Shown in pieces: positions 53,901 through 62,804 of a stretch of 64,000 nt of DNA. Numbering within the stretch: the stretch's first letter is position 1; every line of letters starts with the position of its first letter. This DNA comes from an uncultured Anaerolineales bacterium (GTDB lineage Bacteria > Chloroflexota > Anaerolineae > Anaerolineales > Villigracilaceae). The position numbers were made by a program, and so were the translations under genes. Where the stretch lies: NCBI GenBank assembly GCA_937928015.1, contig CALFXA010000032.1, positions 1 to 64,000 of the forward strand, read 5' to 3'. Under the pieces are notes generated by a model. It had not been told where the DNA came from, did no database searches, and saw nothing but the letters and a program-made list of their open reading frames with translations.

Positions 53901-55586
53901 CACCAACGAGGTACACCAGTCCCCATCGCATTGCCTCTATTCAGAGGATTGAAACTTGCCGAGTACGGTGATTACGTTCAGTGCCGTCATATCGTCCCCA
54001 TCGCATTGCCTCTATTCAGAGGATTGAAACTGCCGGTCAACGTGCAAAAGGAGTCTTCGTCGACCCCGTCCCCATCGCATTGCCTCTATTCAGAGGATTG
54101 AAACCTATGGTTTTAGATCAGCCTCCTTGGTCTGATCTTGCAGTCCCCATCGCATTGCCTCTATTCAGAGGATTGAAACACTGGAATCAGTGATGTTGAC
54201 CCAGAGGACGGCCGAGCGTCCCCATCGCATTGCCTCTATTCAGAGGATTGAAACAATACTGCCAACCGAGACTGCAGACGCCAACGCCAGAACGTCCCCA
54301 CTGCCTTGCCTCTATTCAGAGGATTGAAACCATCTCCTTTTGGTCGATCAAAAAGTTTTTTGGGTTTGTCCCCACTGCCTTGCCTCTATTCAGAGGATTG
54401 AAACCATAGGCAGCAATTTCTTGCTGGCGCCATCCAACCACCCGTCCCCACTGCCTTGCCTCTATTCAGAGGATTGAAACTTTCGACTTCTTGTACAACT
54501 CGATCCGGTCCCCTTTTCGTCCCCACTGCCTTGCCTCTATTCAGAGGATTGAAACTGGGAGTGGCCGGCACGGGGAAATTGCAGGCCACGAGTCCCCACT
54601 GCCTTGCCTCTATTCAGAGGATTGAAACCTTCTGCGCCTGGGCTTCGGCGAGAATTTCCGCAGGTCCCCACTGCCTTGCCTCTATTCAGAGGATTGAAAC
54701 CACTCCACCTGCGTATTGATTGCAATCAGCATTGCCGGTCCCCACTGCCTTGCCTCTATTCAGAGGATTGAAACTTTGGATGGTCGCTGTCAGTACGAGC
54801 TGATCAGTGCCTGTCCCCACTGCCTTGCCTCTATTCAGAGGATTGAAACTTTTTGCTTCCTCTTGACGTGCTTGCCGGGCAATATCATCGTCCCCATCGC
54901 ATTGCCTCTATTCAGAGGATTGAAACTTCATTCCCAGGCTACCTGCAATTAGCGCAGCCATGGGTCCCCATCGCATTGCCTCTATTCAGAGGATTGAAAC
55001 ATGCTGGTCAGGCCACCTGCAAAGGCGGCCGAGATCACAAGTCCCCATCGCATTGCCTCTATTCAGAGGATTGAAACTTCTCGCTCTTGGCGCTGCGCTT
55101 CGTGGAGGTTCTTTGTCCCCATCGCATTGCCTCTATTCAGAGGATTGAAACAAACTTGACATATGAGCCTCCTTAATCCCAGCGAATTGTTGTCCCCATC
55201 GCATTGCCTCTATTCAGAGGATTGAAACGAGGATCAAAGCGTCGAAGACTTCTTGTAAGTGGCCTGGTCCCCATCGCATTGCCTCTATTCAGAGGATTGA
55301 AACCACAACAAAGAAGCACCCTCGAAACTTCAGCTTATAAAAGTCCCCACTGCCTTGCCTCTATTCAGAGGATTGAAACATACCGAATGAAGTTCCCTGT
55401 AGCATATATGGAACAGGTCCCCACTGCCTTGCCTCTATTCAGAGGATTGAAACGAATAAAAGGCATTACTCCATCCATCACCCTGTCCGAGTCCCCATCG
55501 CATTGCCTCTACATACCCCCGAGCGTTCTCAGAGCGGGGATTCAGCCCCCTCGCGGAGGAGCACCCGCGGGGCGCGGGATTGAAAC
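50998..55586 (+). CRISPR. CRISPR array: 60 complete 37-bp repeats plus an interrupted last one
   Basis: The repeat starts GTCCCCATCGCATTGCC and ends AGAGGATTGAAAC, with a 5-bp stem CCTCT/AGAGG. Spacers are about 34-41 bp. Two repeat types occur in blocks: type A (ATCGCATTG) in repeats 1-16, 28-44 and 53-58; type B (ACTGCCTTG) in 18-27, 45-52 and 59-60. Repeat 17 (52196) is a hybrid. Minor variants: 51149 (GTCCTC), 51971 and 52045 (first base A). The last repeat, from 55491, is split by 65 bp. The ATTGAAAC end gives the direction: transcribed to the right. No cas gene is in the window. Confidence 0.98.
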
Positions 55587-55699
55587 GCGATGAGGAGGAA
55601 CGTATAATGGAGCCAAGTCCGCGGTTGGAGGACACGAAATGAGCCGACATATTCAAAATAAGCCGCAGCACTGATCGAAATCAGCATGGTCCAATTCAT
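55529..55699 (-). CDS. Possible small membrane protein running into the array end
   Basis: A 56-codon frame with GAGGA 8 bp before its ATG at 55699. It begins MNWTMLISISAAAYFEYVGS and is hydrophobic for about 45 residues. Its last codons lie in the interrupted repeat. It may be the remains of a gene cut by the array. Confidence 0.3.
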   Translation of the reverse strand: MNWTMLISISAAAYFEYVGSFRVLQPRTWLHYTFLLIAFQSRAPRVLLREGAESPL

Positions 55700-55739
55700 T
55701 GTGTTGTCCTCTCTTCGCTTGTTTTGGTAAGGAGATAAA

Positions 55740-57770
55740 ATGATGCGCAAAAACCTGGCTACAATCGCGTTTTTGATCTCGTTGACTTTACTCTCAGGTT
55801 TTTGGGGCACAGCCAACGCGCAGGAGGACGGGATTGATCCATCCGTTCAAACACAGGCGCTTTTGTATGACGAAGCACAGACGGTTTACCTGGGGAACCT
55901 GGCTCGCCGGGATAATGGTGTCCCTCCTTTGCGATGGAATAGTCAATTAACCGAGGCGGCCCGCTGGTTTTCATGGGACTCCACCGAAAATCGCCCAGAG
56001 GGTTTCTGCGGCCACCAGGATACGCAGGGGAACTGGCCTGATTACCGCGCCCTTGCCTTTGGGTACCTGGGAGGAGCAGGTGCCGAAAATGCCTTCTGCG
56101 GCTATGTGACCCCCGAGTACGCCATCCAGGGTTGGATGAACAGCCCGGGGCACCGCGCCAACCTGCTCGATCCCAATTCACGTGAGATCGGCGTGGGATA
56201 CTACAAACGGCTCAGCGATGGACGCGGCTATGTCACCCAGGATTTCGGAAACGATGCAGTATATGCCCCGGTCATCATCGAAAACGAGGCCATCTCCACC
56301 CTGAGTCCCAGCGTGAATCTCTATATCTATGACCGCTCCAGCGGGGGCGGTTTCGCAGGGCTGAGCCCGGCCACGCAGATGATGATCGGGAATGATGCTG
56401 TTTTTTCTGGAGCGAACTGGGAACCGTATACCCCCCAGAAGATATGGACGCTTGCCAGCGGCGCAGGCTGGCGTGAAGTATATGTAAAAACACGCGACAC
56501 CTTCAATCGCACCATGACAGCCAGCGACACAATCTATCTCGGTGCCAATGTCCCCCTGAACGAACTCGACGCTGCTCAAATGAGCACAACCCAATCACAG
56601 GTAACCCTCTACGACCTGGATGGCGGGGTATTTCCGCAGGTCCAATTTAGCCTGGGCTGGCTGGCGGATGATGGCTTTGAAACATTCAATAAATGGTGGG
56701 GGAACGGGGAACGTGTCAATGACGCTGCGGCATGGGGCGGTACATCTTATCGACTTTACCCGGGCGATGGTGAATCTTTTGCCTGGGTATACGACACGGC
56801 ATTCATCAAAGATACGCCGATGGTGGCCTATTTCAGGCTCAAGGTCAACGACAACACTTCCAGCAGCGAGGTGGCACGGATTTCCGTAAAAGGCGGCGGC
56901 ACAGAATATGGGCCACTTAGTTTGCGCGGCACTGACTTTACCGCTCCCAATCAATATCAGGAATTTGCCCTCAACTTCACATTCAACACCAATCCCGACG
57001 ATGTCTTCTTGATGTTCAATTTCTGGCGCAGCGGAAACGCAGATGTATATGTTGATGCAGTTTCCATCTTTAGCGTACCACAGCCGATCACCTCGCCGTT
57101 GACATGGTCTGTGCCCGGCAATAACTATCGTGGACAAGGCGTATGGGTGCGTTATACCAATGGCAGTCAATTCTCGGAGATATCGGAAGCAACCACAACG
57201 AATGAGACTCCCACCATCTTTGCAGATGTATCTTCCGCTTATTGGGCTAGCAGCTTCATTGAGCGCCTGTACAATGCTGGCGTCACAGGGGGATGCTCCT
57301 TAACTCCCCTGATGTACTGTCCCGAGACCAGCGTCACCCGCGCGCAGATGGCCATCTTCCTCCTGCGTGGAGAACATGGCTCTGGCTATACTCCGCCCGC
57401 CGCCAGCGGTACCATCTTCGGTGATATTCCCATGGGCTATTGGGCTGCCGCCTGGATCGAGCAGCTGGCCGCCGAAGGCATCACCGGCGGCTGCGGTAAC
57501 GGAAACTTCTGTCCCGAGACGCCTGTCACCCGCGACCAGATGGCCGTCTTCCTCCTGCGTGGCGAGCACGGTGGAAGTTACACGCCTCCCGCCGCAACGG
57601 GGACCATGTTCGCGGATGTGCCGCAGAACCATTGGGCCGCCGCCTGGATCGAGCAGCTGGCTACCGAGGGCATCACCGGCGGCTGCGGCAACGGCAACTA
57701 CTGTCCCGCCACTGTCGTCAACCGCGCCCAGATGGCGGTCTTCCTGGTCAGGACGTTCAATCTGCCGTAG
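55740..57770 (+). CDS. Secreted CAP/SCP-domain protein with three SLH repeats
   Basis: A 676-aa protein. AAGGAG precedes the ATG. Signal peptide at 1-28 (ends TANAQE). CAP domain at about 35-150: YLGNLARRDNGVPPLRWNS, GHQDT, GAENAF and WMNSPGHRANLL, the usual order. A beta-rich middle (about 275-440) resembles a carbohydrate-binding-like jelly roll. Three SLH repeats of about 60 residues end the protein (FADVSSAYWASSFIERL, then two copies of YWAAAWIEQLA/HWAAAWIEQLA), each with a Cys pair. SLH repeats bind cell-wall polymer, so the protein is displayed at the surface. Function of CAP is uncertain. Confidence 0.9.
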   Translation: MMRKNLATIAFLISLTLLSGFWGTANAQEDGIDPSVQTQALLYDEAQTVYLGNLARRDNGVPPLRWNSQLTEAARWFSWDSTENRPEGFCGHQDTQGNWPDYRALAFGYLGGAGAENAFCGYVTPEYAIQGWMNSPGHRANLLDPNSREIGVGYYKRLSDGRGYVTQDFGNDAVYAPVIIENEAISTLSPSVNLYIYDRSSGGGFAGLSPATQMMIGNDAVFSGANWEPYTPQKIWTLASGAGWREVYVKTRDTFNRTMTASDTIYLGANVPLNELDAAQMSTTQSQVTLYDLDGGVFPQVQFSLGWLADDGFETFNKWWGNGERVNDAAAWGGTSYRLYPGDGESFAWVYDTAFIKDTPMVAYFRLKVNDNTSSSEVARISVKGGGTEYGPLSLRGTDFTAPNQYQEFALNFTFNTNPDDVFLMFNFWRSGNADVYVDAVSIFSVPQPITSPLTWSVPGNNYRGQGVWVRYTNGSQFSEISEATTTNETPTIFADVSSAYWASSFIERLYNAGVTGGCSLTPLMYCPETSVTRAQMAIFLLRGEHGSGYTPPAASGTIFGDIPMGYWAAAWIEQLAAEGITGGCGNGNFCPETPVTRDQMAVFLLRGEHGGSYTPPAATGTMFADVPQNHWAAAWIEQLATEGITGGCGNGNYCPATVVNRAQMAVFLVRTFNLP

Positions 57771-57785
57771 TTCCTTCCGCACAAA

Positions 57786-57815
57786 CAACGGCCCCTGTCG
57801 AGACAGGGGCCGTTC
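57786..57815 (+). terminator. Intrinsic terminator after the CAP-SLH gene
   Basis: Arms ACGGCCCCTGTC (57788-57799) and GACAGGGGCCGT (57802-57813) form a 12-bp stem with a tiny loop, then TCC and ATTCT. T-tract is weak, but the stem is perfect. Confidence 0.7.
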
Positions 57816-57934
57816 CATTCTATCAGGCAGAATATTCCATAGATCCGCAAAGTTGATTCCCTTTACCCTTCAAGAATATCCACTTCATTACATCCGCAAC
57901 AATCGCATATTCTCGTCCATCCAAGTCGCATATT

Positions 57935-58996
57935 TCAACCAGCTACTCTCCCCCAATCCGCCATCGGTAGCCTGCCAAATTGCCTCCAATCCCCCAGCAC
58001 CACCGCGACATCCTCCGATAGATTCATACACCCCCAGCGGGCAGCAGCGTGGACCCAGGGCGGGCTGAGTTGGACATAGACCAACCGCATCCCTGTGCGG
58101 GCACACAGGTTCTGGGCCTGCTTCAGCCGCCTGGCAGTCACCTCCGTAATCTCTGCGCGGCTTTTGTGTCCATCTCCAACTTCCAGCCAGAAGAGGGTTT
58201 CATAACCTTGGAATCGTCCCCAAGCCAGGCCGTCTGGGACCACAGATACCTCGGGGACCCACACTTCACTCCAGCCTGCCCAGACCTCCGCCTGCGGCCA
58301 GGCAGACTTAAGCCAGGATGGCCAGAGACGGGCAAGATGACGGTGTTTGCTGCCAATGTCCTGGAGGTTCTCCTCCTGACGGGAGGTAAACGCGACACCG
58401 CTTGGAATGTTCCAGCTTCTCAATGCCAGGGATAGCCCTCGTGCACTTGGGATAAAGCTTGACTGCGTGCCATCCAAGCAGACAATCAAACCCTTCGATG
58501 CCAGATCGTGGAGATGGATGGTAGCCTCTCCCACGGACAGGCCTGCCAGGGAGGCCGTTTCATGCCCATCCCCCTGCTTCATCCGGCACAAGGCTTGCAG
58601 ACAGCGCAGGTCCTCACCCAGGAGCGGACGGAATGACTCAGGTAGAGATGGTGGAGGCCTTTGAGGCTCCTGCCACAACCTGGGGGGCACGGAAAATCTC
58701 AGATGAGACGGGGATGCGTCCGGATGGGTAATTGCAAATGGCAGTCGCAATCCTCGCAGACAGCGGCGTAGTTCAGCAAGAAACCATTCGCCCGGCCCTT
58801 CCACTTGCACCCAGAGGGAGGCACCGGGGCGTTTGCCTTGTACATGCGCGGCCATGCGTTTGAGGGGTGGGGCATAATCGAAAGGGGGAATGCAGGCCAG
58901 GGGATCGACCCGAAAAATGAAGGTATCAGACCAGCCGCCCGCGAAGGACAGGCTGATCCAATCCGAAAAGGCCATCCTGCCGATCCGGACGGTCAT
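57935..58996 (-). CDS. Replication-relaxation-like protein (tentative)
   Basis: A 353-aa protein. ATG at 58996; a TTG at 59002 would overlap the upstream stop. The N-terminal half has winged-helix-like segments (CRMKQGDGHETASLAGLSVG). The C-terminal half has VSVVPDGLAWGR, FWLEVGDGHKSRAEI and RLVYVQLSPPWV, the order seen in the replication-relaxation family of plasmid proteins, which look nuclease-like. It follows the M23 gene directly in the conjugation-like operon. Family assignment is tentative. Confidence 0.5.
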   Translation of the reverse strand: MTVRIGRMAFSDWISLSFAGGWSDTFIFRVDPLACIPPFDYAPPLKRMAAHVQGKRPGASLWVQVEGPGEWFLAELRRCLRGLRLPFAITHPDASPSHLRFSVPPRLWQEPQRPPPSLPESFRPLLGEDLRCLQALCRMKQGDGHETASLAGLSVGEATIHLHDLASKGLIVCLDGTQSSFIPSARGLSLALRSWNIPSGVAFTSRQEENLQDIGSKHRHLARLWPSWLKSAWPQAEVWAGWSEVWVPEVSVVPDGLAWGRFQGYETLFWLEVGDGHKSRAEITEVTARRLKQAQNLCARTGMRLVYVQLSPPWVHAAARWGCMNLSEDVAVVLGDWRQFGRLPMADWGRVAG

Positions 58997-58998
58997 GC

Positions 58999-59700
58999 TC
59001 AACTCGAACAGCCGATGTTGATGTATTCGTCCTCGGTGAAGAACAACTGGGGGTTGAGCCAGACATAGCTACCCTCCGCGGTCTTTTGCTTGATGCCGTA
59101 ATGCAGGTGGGCCCCCGTGCTATTGCCTGTATTGCCGCTCAGTCCTACCACATCGCCATCGTTCAGGATCTGTCCCTCGGAGACCTGAATGCTGCTCAGG
59201 TGAGCCAGCCAGACCTGATAGCCGTTGTTCTCCACCACCACCAGGTTGCCCCACGGGCCGTTCTCGGATGCCCAGACCACCTTGCCGCCCATTGTAGTGT
59301 GGACTGGCGTCCCTTCGTCCACGGGGAAGTCGCTGCCGGTGTGGGTTTGATAATTTGGGTCGTGAAAGAGACAGCCCAGCAGGGGCCTGTCATACCAGGC
59401 GCCCCAATGCGGGATCGGACCCACCAGCGGCAGGCCATGGATTCCCGCTCCCGGGCCGCTGTAGCCATCCCAGGGCACGGCGCTTGGACCTGTCGGGGAG
59501 GAGTCATCCCCCGAGCCATTGTCTGAGGTCTCGGCATCCTGGGGGATGTCGAACAGCCATTGATAGACTGCTGGCTGCGCCCAGACAGGCAACTGGGGGA
59601 TGGTTAGGACCACCAACATCACATATCCCACCACCAAAGCCACCCCGCATAGCAGGGGGGCGGTCATGAGGAAGATCGAAAAACGAAGGAACCCCTTCAC
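58999..59700 (-). CDS. Membrane-anchored M23 peptidase
   Basis: A 233-aa protein. The start is GTG at 59700, overlapping the TGA of the TadC-like gene (GTGA). An N-terminal membrane helix (FSIFLMTAPLLCGVALVVGYVML) is followed by a Pro/Ser-rich linker and an M23 domain: HTGSDFPVDEGTPV holds the HxxxD and GAHLHYGI the HxH metal ligands. It would cut peptidoglycan cross-bridges to let the secretion or conjugation channel pass. All catalytic residues are visible. Confidence 0.9.
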   Translation of the reverse strand: MKGFLRFSIFLMTAPLLCGVALVVGYVMLVVLTIPQLPVWAQPAVYQWLFDIPQDAETSDNGSGDDSSPTGPSAVPWDGYSGPGAGIHGLPLVGPIPHWGAWYDRPLLGCLFHDPNYQTHTGSDFPVDEGTPVHTTMGGKVVWASENGPWGNLVVVENNGYQVWLAHLSSIQVSEGQILNDGDVVGLSGNTGNSTGAHLHYGIKQKTAEGSYVWLNPQLFFTEDEYINIGCSS

Positions 59701-60629
59701 AGCACCCGACCCAGGCGATCCAGGCGGATCTCGCCCTGGCCTCCCGCCTGCAGGCCCATGGAGGATTCGATGGACAGGCCGTTGCGGATCATGCGCATCG
59801 AAAGCCAATAGGAGAGGCCCGATCCCAGGAGAACGGGGGTGAGCAGCAGGGGATTGGCCGAATACAATCGTCCGGTCTCGGGTGTGGTGATGGCAATCAC
59901 CACCAGCACAGACGGGGGAAACAAAGCCAGGAATCGGGCCTGCCATTCCATGCCCTTGGCGGCGGCGCGCGCGCGGGATAGCACCTCCACCACCATCCCC
60001 AGTGTCTTGCGCAGGGAGGCCACCAGTGGTCCGATCTCGATGCGCCCTTCGATGGAAGCCAAAAGGCAGGTCGCCACAATGTCCACGGCCGGGTTGTCCC
60101 AGGCCATGGTCCATTCCCGCACCGCCCGGGCGGCCTCGTCTGCAGGTGCCGTGCGCATGCGGACAACCAGGTCAGCCAGCACCTTGCGGCCATCCGGTCC
60201 GACCGCCTGGGAGGCATCATCCAGGGCATCTCCCAAGGGACGGCCCTGGGAGAGCAGGGTCTCCACCACGCCCAATCCGCGCAGGATATCCCTGGCCTGT
60301 TTCAAACGAAATTCCTGGCGCTTGTCCGAGAGCGTGCTGGTATACAACAAGCCTCCCGCAGCCGCGAACAGGAAGGATGGGAGCATCCCAAGGAAGAGCC
60401 CGCCCGCCAGACCGCCGCCCACCCAAGCCAGGAATCCAAAGGCGATCTGGGAGAAGGTCAGTCCGGTGCCGGTCTGCAGGGCGAATTTTTCGGGATCGAA
60501 ACGCTTCCTGGGCTCGGCCACCCCCATGGCGCGCGCCATGCCCGCCTCATCCACGCTGCGCCGCCATCCGATGGAAATGGGCAGGGCCGCCAGGGCCAGT
60601 GCGGCAATCAGGGAGATCAATGTGATCAT
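59697..60629 (-). CDS. TadB/TadC-like (GspF domain) inner-membrane protein
   Basis: A 310-aa protein; ATG at 60629. An N-terminal membrane helix, a double hydrophobic region (about 70-115, AFGFLAWVGGGLAGGLFLGML), a cytosolic GspF-like domain (RDILRGLGVVETLLSQGRPLGDALDDA) and a further pair of helices at the C-terminus. This is the layout of the T2SS-F domain platform proteins that work with CpaF/TadA ATPases. Only one such protein is present here; Tad systems usually have two. Its ATPase partner lies at the other end of the window. Confidence 0.82.
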   Translation of the reverse strand: MITLISLIAALALAALPISIGWRRSVDEAGMARAMGVAEPRKRFDPEKFALQTGTGLTFSQIAFGFLAWVGGGLAGGLFLGMLPSFLFAAAGGLLYTSTLSDKRQEFRLKQARDILRGLGVVETLLSQGRPLGDALDDASQAVGPDGRKVLADLVVRMRTAPADEAARAVREWTMAWDNPAVDIVATCLLASIEGRIEIGPLVASLRKTLGMVVEVLSRARAAAKGMEWQARFLALFPPSVLVVIAITTPETGRLYSANPLLLTPVLLGSGLSYWLSMRMIRNGLSIESSMGLQAGGQGEIRLDRLGRVL

Positions 60630-60639
60630 GCGAATTCTC

Positions 60640-61134
60640 CTAACGAAACCAAAGCGACAGATCCTGCGCCCCACCACCTGCCAGCCAGGCTACAACGTAG
60701 ACACCCACCACGCCGAGCCCAACGGTCAGCAGGGGGTAGACCCCAATCTCCTCCCAGGCCAGGTCCATGGGGTGGAGGACCACCTGGGAGAATGCAGGAT
60801 CAGTGGAGGGGATAGCCTCAGGAGCACGAGCAGGAGCAGGATCTTTTGGCTTGGGCGTGGGTTCCGGGGTCTGTCTGGTCGGTTCCACCCTTTGGCTGGG
60901 GGCCTGTTGATTGACATAGCGACGGGCCTGGACGGCAAAACGAAAACGCCGCATCCACCAGACCTCGGGTGGCACACGGTCCGGACCCAGGCGGAGCAGC
61001 GCCAGGATCATGAAACCCACCAGCACCAGAAACCCTGCCACCACCCTTCCCAGGAAGGGAAAGGGCAGGAACAGGGACAAGACGGCCAGCAGTGCGCCGC
61101 CGCCCAAGATGCCCAGGTCACGATTGTTGAACAT
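60640..61134 (-). CDS. PrgI-like conjugation membrane protein
   Basis: A 164-aa protein. Two close membrane helices at the N-terminus (about 8-46) are followed by PPEVWWMRRFRFAVQARRYV, the pattern of PrgI-family proteins of Gram-positive-type T4SS. A Pro-rich linker (PEPTPKPKDPAPARAPEA) and a further membrane helix at the C-terminus follow. PrgI-like proteins are normally encoded next to VirB4, which must lie outside the window. Confidence 0.65.
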   Translation of the reverse strand: MFNNRDLGILGGGALLAVLSLFLPFPFLGRVVAGFLVLVGFMILALLRLGPDRVPPEVWWMRRFRFAVQARRYVNQQAPSQRVEPTRQTPEPTPKPKDPAPARAPEAIPSTDPAFSQVVLHPMDLAWEEIGVYPLLTVGLGVVGVYVVAWLAGGGAQDLSLWFR

Positions 61135-61142
61135 CGGGCAGC

Positions 61143-61409
61143 CTAAAAGGGCGGTTGGGGCTGGAAGTTCTTCAACAGCTCGCCGATCTGGGGCAGAAAC
61201 AGGAAGGCAAACAGGACAATGATGACCAGTCCCACCACCCCGATGATGGCCATCGAGGTCATGCGGCTGCCGCCAAAGGCCGCGCCTGCCGTGCCCTGCA
61301 GAATGTAGTACATGCCTCCCAACAGGGCCACCACGATCAGCAACCCGGCCATGAAAGCCCAGGCGTCGCGTGCCAGAGAGAGGATCTGGTCCATGATGGG
61401 TTGAAACAT
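61143..61409 (-). CDS. Pilin-like membrane protein (VirB2/TrbC-like)
   Basis: An 88-aa protein with AAGGAG upstream. Two membrane helices (about 15-38 and 53-75) separated by a short Gly/Ala/Ser loop (TAGAAFGGSR). This resembles small VirB2/TrbC-like pilins or channel subunits. It is clearly similar to the first half of the 160-aa protein encoded just upstream. Confidence 0.6.
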   Translation of the reverse strand: MFQPIMDQILSLARDAWAFMAGLLIVVALLGGMYYILQGTAGAAFGGSRMTSMAIIGVVGLVIIVLFAFLFLPQIGELLKNFQPQPPF

Positions 61410-61423
61410 CGAATACTCCTTGA

Positions 61424-61906
61424 TCAACAGGCGCCCAGAAAGCGGGCAGTCAGCGGAATGGCGGCGGCGGCCAACAGCATGCCGAAGAGCGCCTCCGCGG
61501 ATTCGGTCAGCGCGCCCGCCAGGGAGGCAGGCGCGCCGAGTGTGGTGGACAAGACCGAGGTCAGGACCGCCTTGAGCATGCGCAGGGCCGCCAGCCCGCC
61601 GATCATCTGGGATGCAAACGTCCCCAGTTCGCCGATCGGTCCGCATCCACTGCCGTTTGGCAGGGCGGACTGCAGGGCCCCAACGATCTGCGGGATGCCC
61701 AGGAAGGCAAACAATCCCAGGGCCAGGAGGGATAGCAAGGCGGATAGTGCTTCCCCAACCCATCGGCTGGAACCCAGGGCGCCTGCCGAAGAGGTTCGCA
61801 ACACCTGGGCCAGTCCTGCCAGAAGGGTCAGGGCCAGGAGGACTCCCGCGAGGGCGGTCCAGGCTTCCCGTAGAAATGTCAAAAGGATGGAGGTGGTCTC
61901 GTTCAT
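61424..61906 (-). CDS. Paralogous four-helix membrane protein
   Basis: A 160-aa protein; ATG at 61906 overlaps the stop of the upstream ATPase gene (ATGA). The N-terminal half (REAWTALAGVLLALTLLAG, then GALGSSR and LFAFLGIPQI) aligns with the 88-aa neighbour. The C-terminal half adds two more hydrophobic helices. Probably a membrane channel or pilin-like subunit of the same machine, from a tandem duplication plus extension. Confidence 0.6.
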   Translation of the reverse strand: MNETTSILLTFLREAWTALAGVLLALTLLAGLAQVLRTSSAGALGSSRWVGEALSALLSLLALGLFAFLGIPQIVGALQSALPNGSGCGPIGELGTFASQMIGGLAALRMLKAVLTSVLSTTLGAPASLAGALTESAEALFGMLLAAAAIPLTARFLGAC

Positions 61907-62730
61907 GCGAAAAGCGACGGGACGTGTCTGTGGAATTCGTTGGATAGGGCGGGAAAGAAATGCGCGCCCCAAAATTGCATGGGCCAGTGACGTGGAGGCG
62001 CCGTGCGATCCTTGAGCGTGCAGGCTTCCAGGGAAACGCATCCGCACGCCTGCACCTCCCCGCGCCTGCGGACGAACACCACGCGGTCCGCTTCATAAGG
62101 GACGCGTTCATCCCCGAGCAGGGCGGACAATTCCTCCCCTTCCTGAAAGCTCTCCGATTTCAAGGCCGCTGCGGCGATCACCGCCCAATCATGCCTGCGC
62201 GCCATCTCACGCAGGGAGGCGGCCGCCTCTCCGCTGCGGCCTTCCTCGTTCATGCGCCCGGTCAGACCCACCACCGGCACGCGGTTGAGGTAATCCACCA
62301 CCACCAGGGCGGGCCCTTTGGCGGGGAAGGCATAATCATGGAGGAGTGTATCCTCCAGGGCACGGACGGTATCCTCCTGTGAATTCAAACCAAGCAAAAC
62401 GGCTTCACTGGCATCCGCCAAGACTGCCTCGGCCTTGTTTCGGGCAGGTTGGGCGTGCGGTCCACCCACCTGCGCCTCCGCCTGCAGAAAGAGGCGGAAG
62501 CGCAGTTCCTGCGGGGTGTGTTCATAACAACCAATGGCCGCAGGATGACGGGAGACACAGGCCTCGTATACCATCCGCAGCAGCCAGGAGGTCTTGCCGA
62601 TTCCTGGCGCTGCGGCAAGCAGGGTCAGGCCGCCGCCCCAGAAGGACAGGCCAGCGAAGGTACCAAAAGGGAGGTAGGGTTGGGGATTGCCCAGGGTTCC
62701 GGAGCGCGGCATGGGGAGCATGATAGCCAT
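61903..62730 (-). CDS. DnaB/RadA-like RecA-fold ATPase
   Basis: A 275-aa protein. Start set at ATG 62730 (another at 62721); no strong SD for either. Walker A APGIGKTS and Walker B ALVVVDYLNRVP (the DYL pattern of DnaB) are in place; FWGGGLTLLAAAPGIGKT matches the start of the DnaB C-terminal domain. The N-terminal DnaB domain is missing. Such trimmed DnaB-like ATPases occur on plasmids and phages as helicase loaders or recombination ATPases. First gene of the minus-strand conjugation-like operon. Confidence 0.75.
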   Translation of the reverse strand: MAIMLPMPRSGTLGNPQPYLPFGTFAGLSFWGGGLTLLAAAPGIGKTSWLLRMVYEACVSRHPAAIGCYEHTPQELRFRLFLQAEAQVGGPHAQPARNKAEAVLADASEAVLLGLNSQEDTVRALEDTLLHDYAFPAKGPALVVVDYLNRVPVVGLTGRMNEEGRSGEAAASLREMARRHDWAVIAAAALKSESFQEGEELSALLGDERVPYEADRVVFVRRRGEVQACGCVSLEACTLKDRTAPPRHWPMQFWGAHFFPALSNEFHRHVPSLFA

Positions 62731-62804
62731 TTGCGAAAAGGGGAGGATGGAATGTGTCGCTATAAGTTGTATAATTTTGATTATCATCCCCTTGGGAGAA
62801 CAAA

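Noticed and set aside
51085-55593. Many short frames with repeated MPLFRGLK or PHRIASIQRIET peptides
   Set aside because: These are translations of the CRISPR repeat in different frames, not proteins.
61155-62015. A 286-codon plus-strand frame
   Set aside because: Antisense to the pilin-like and ATPase genes, which have overlapping stop/start signals and clear hydropathy.
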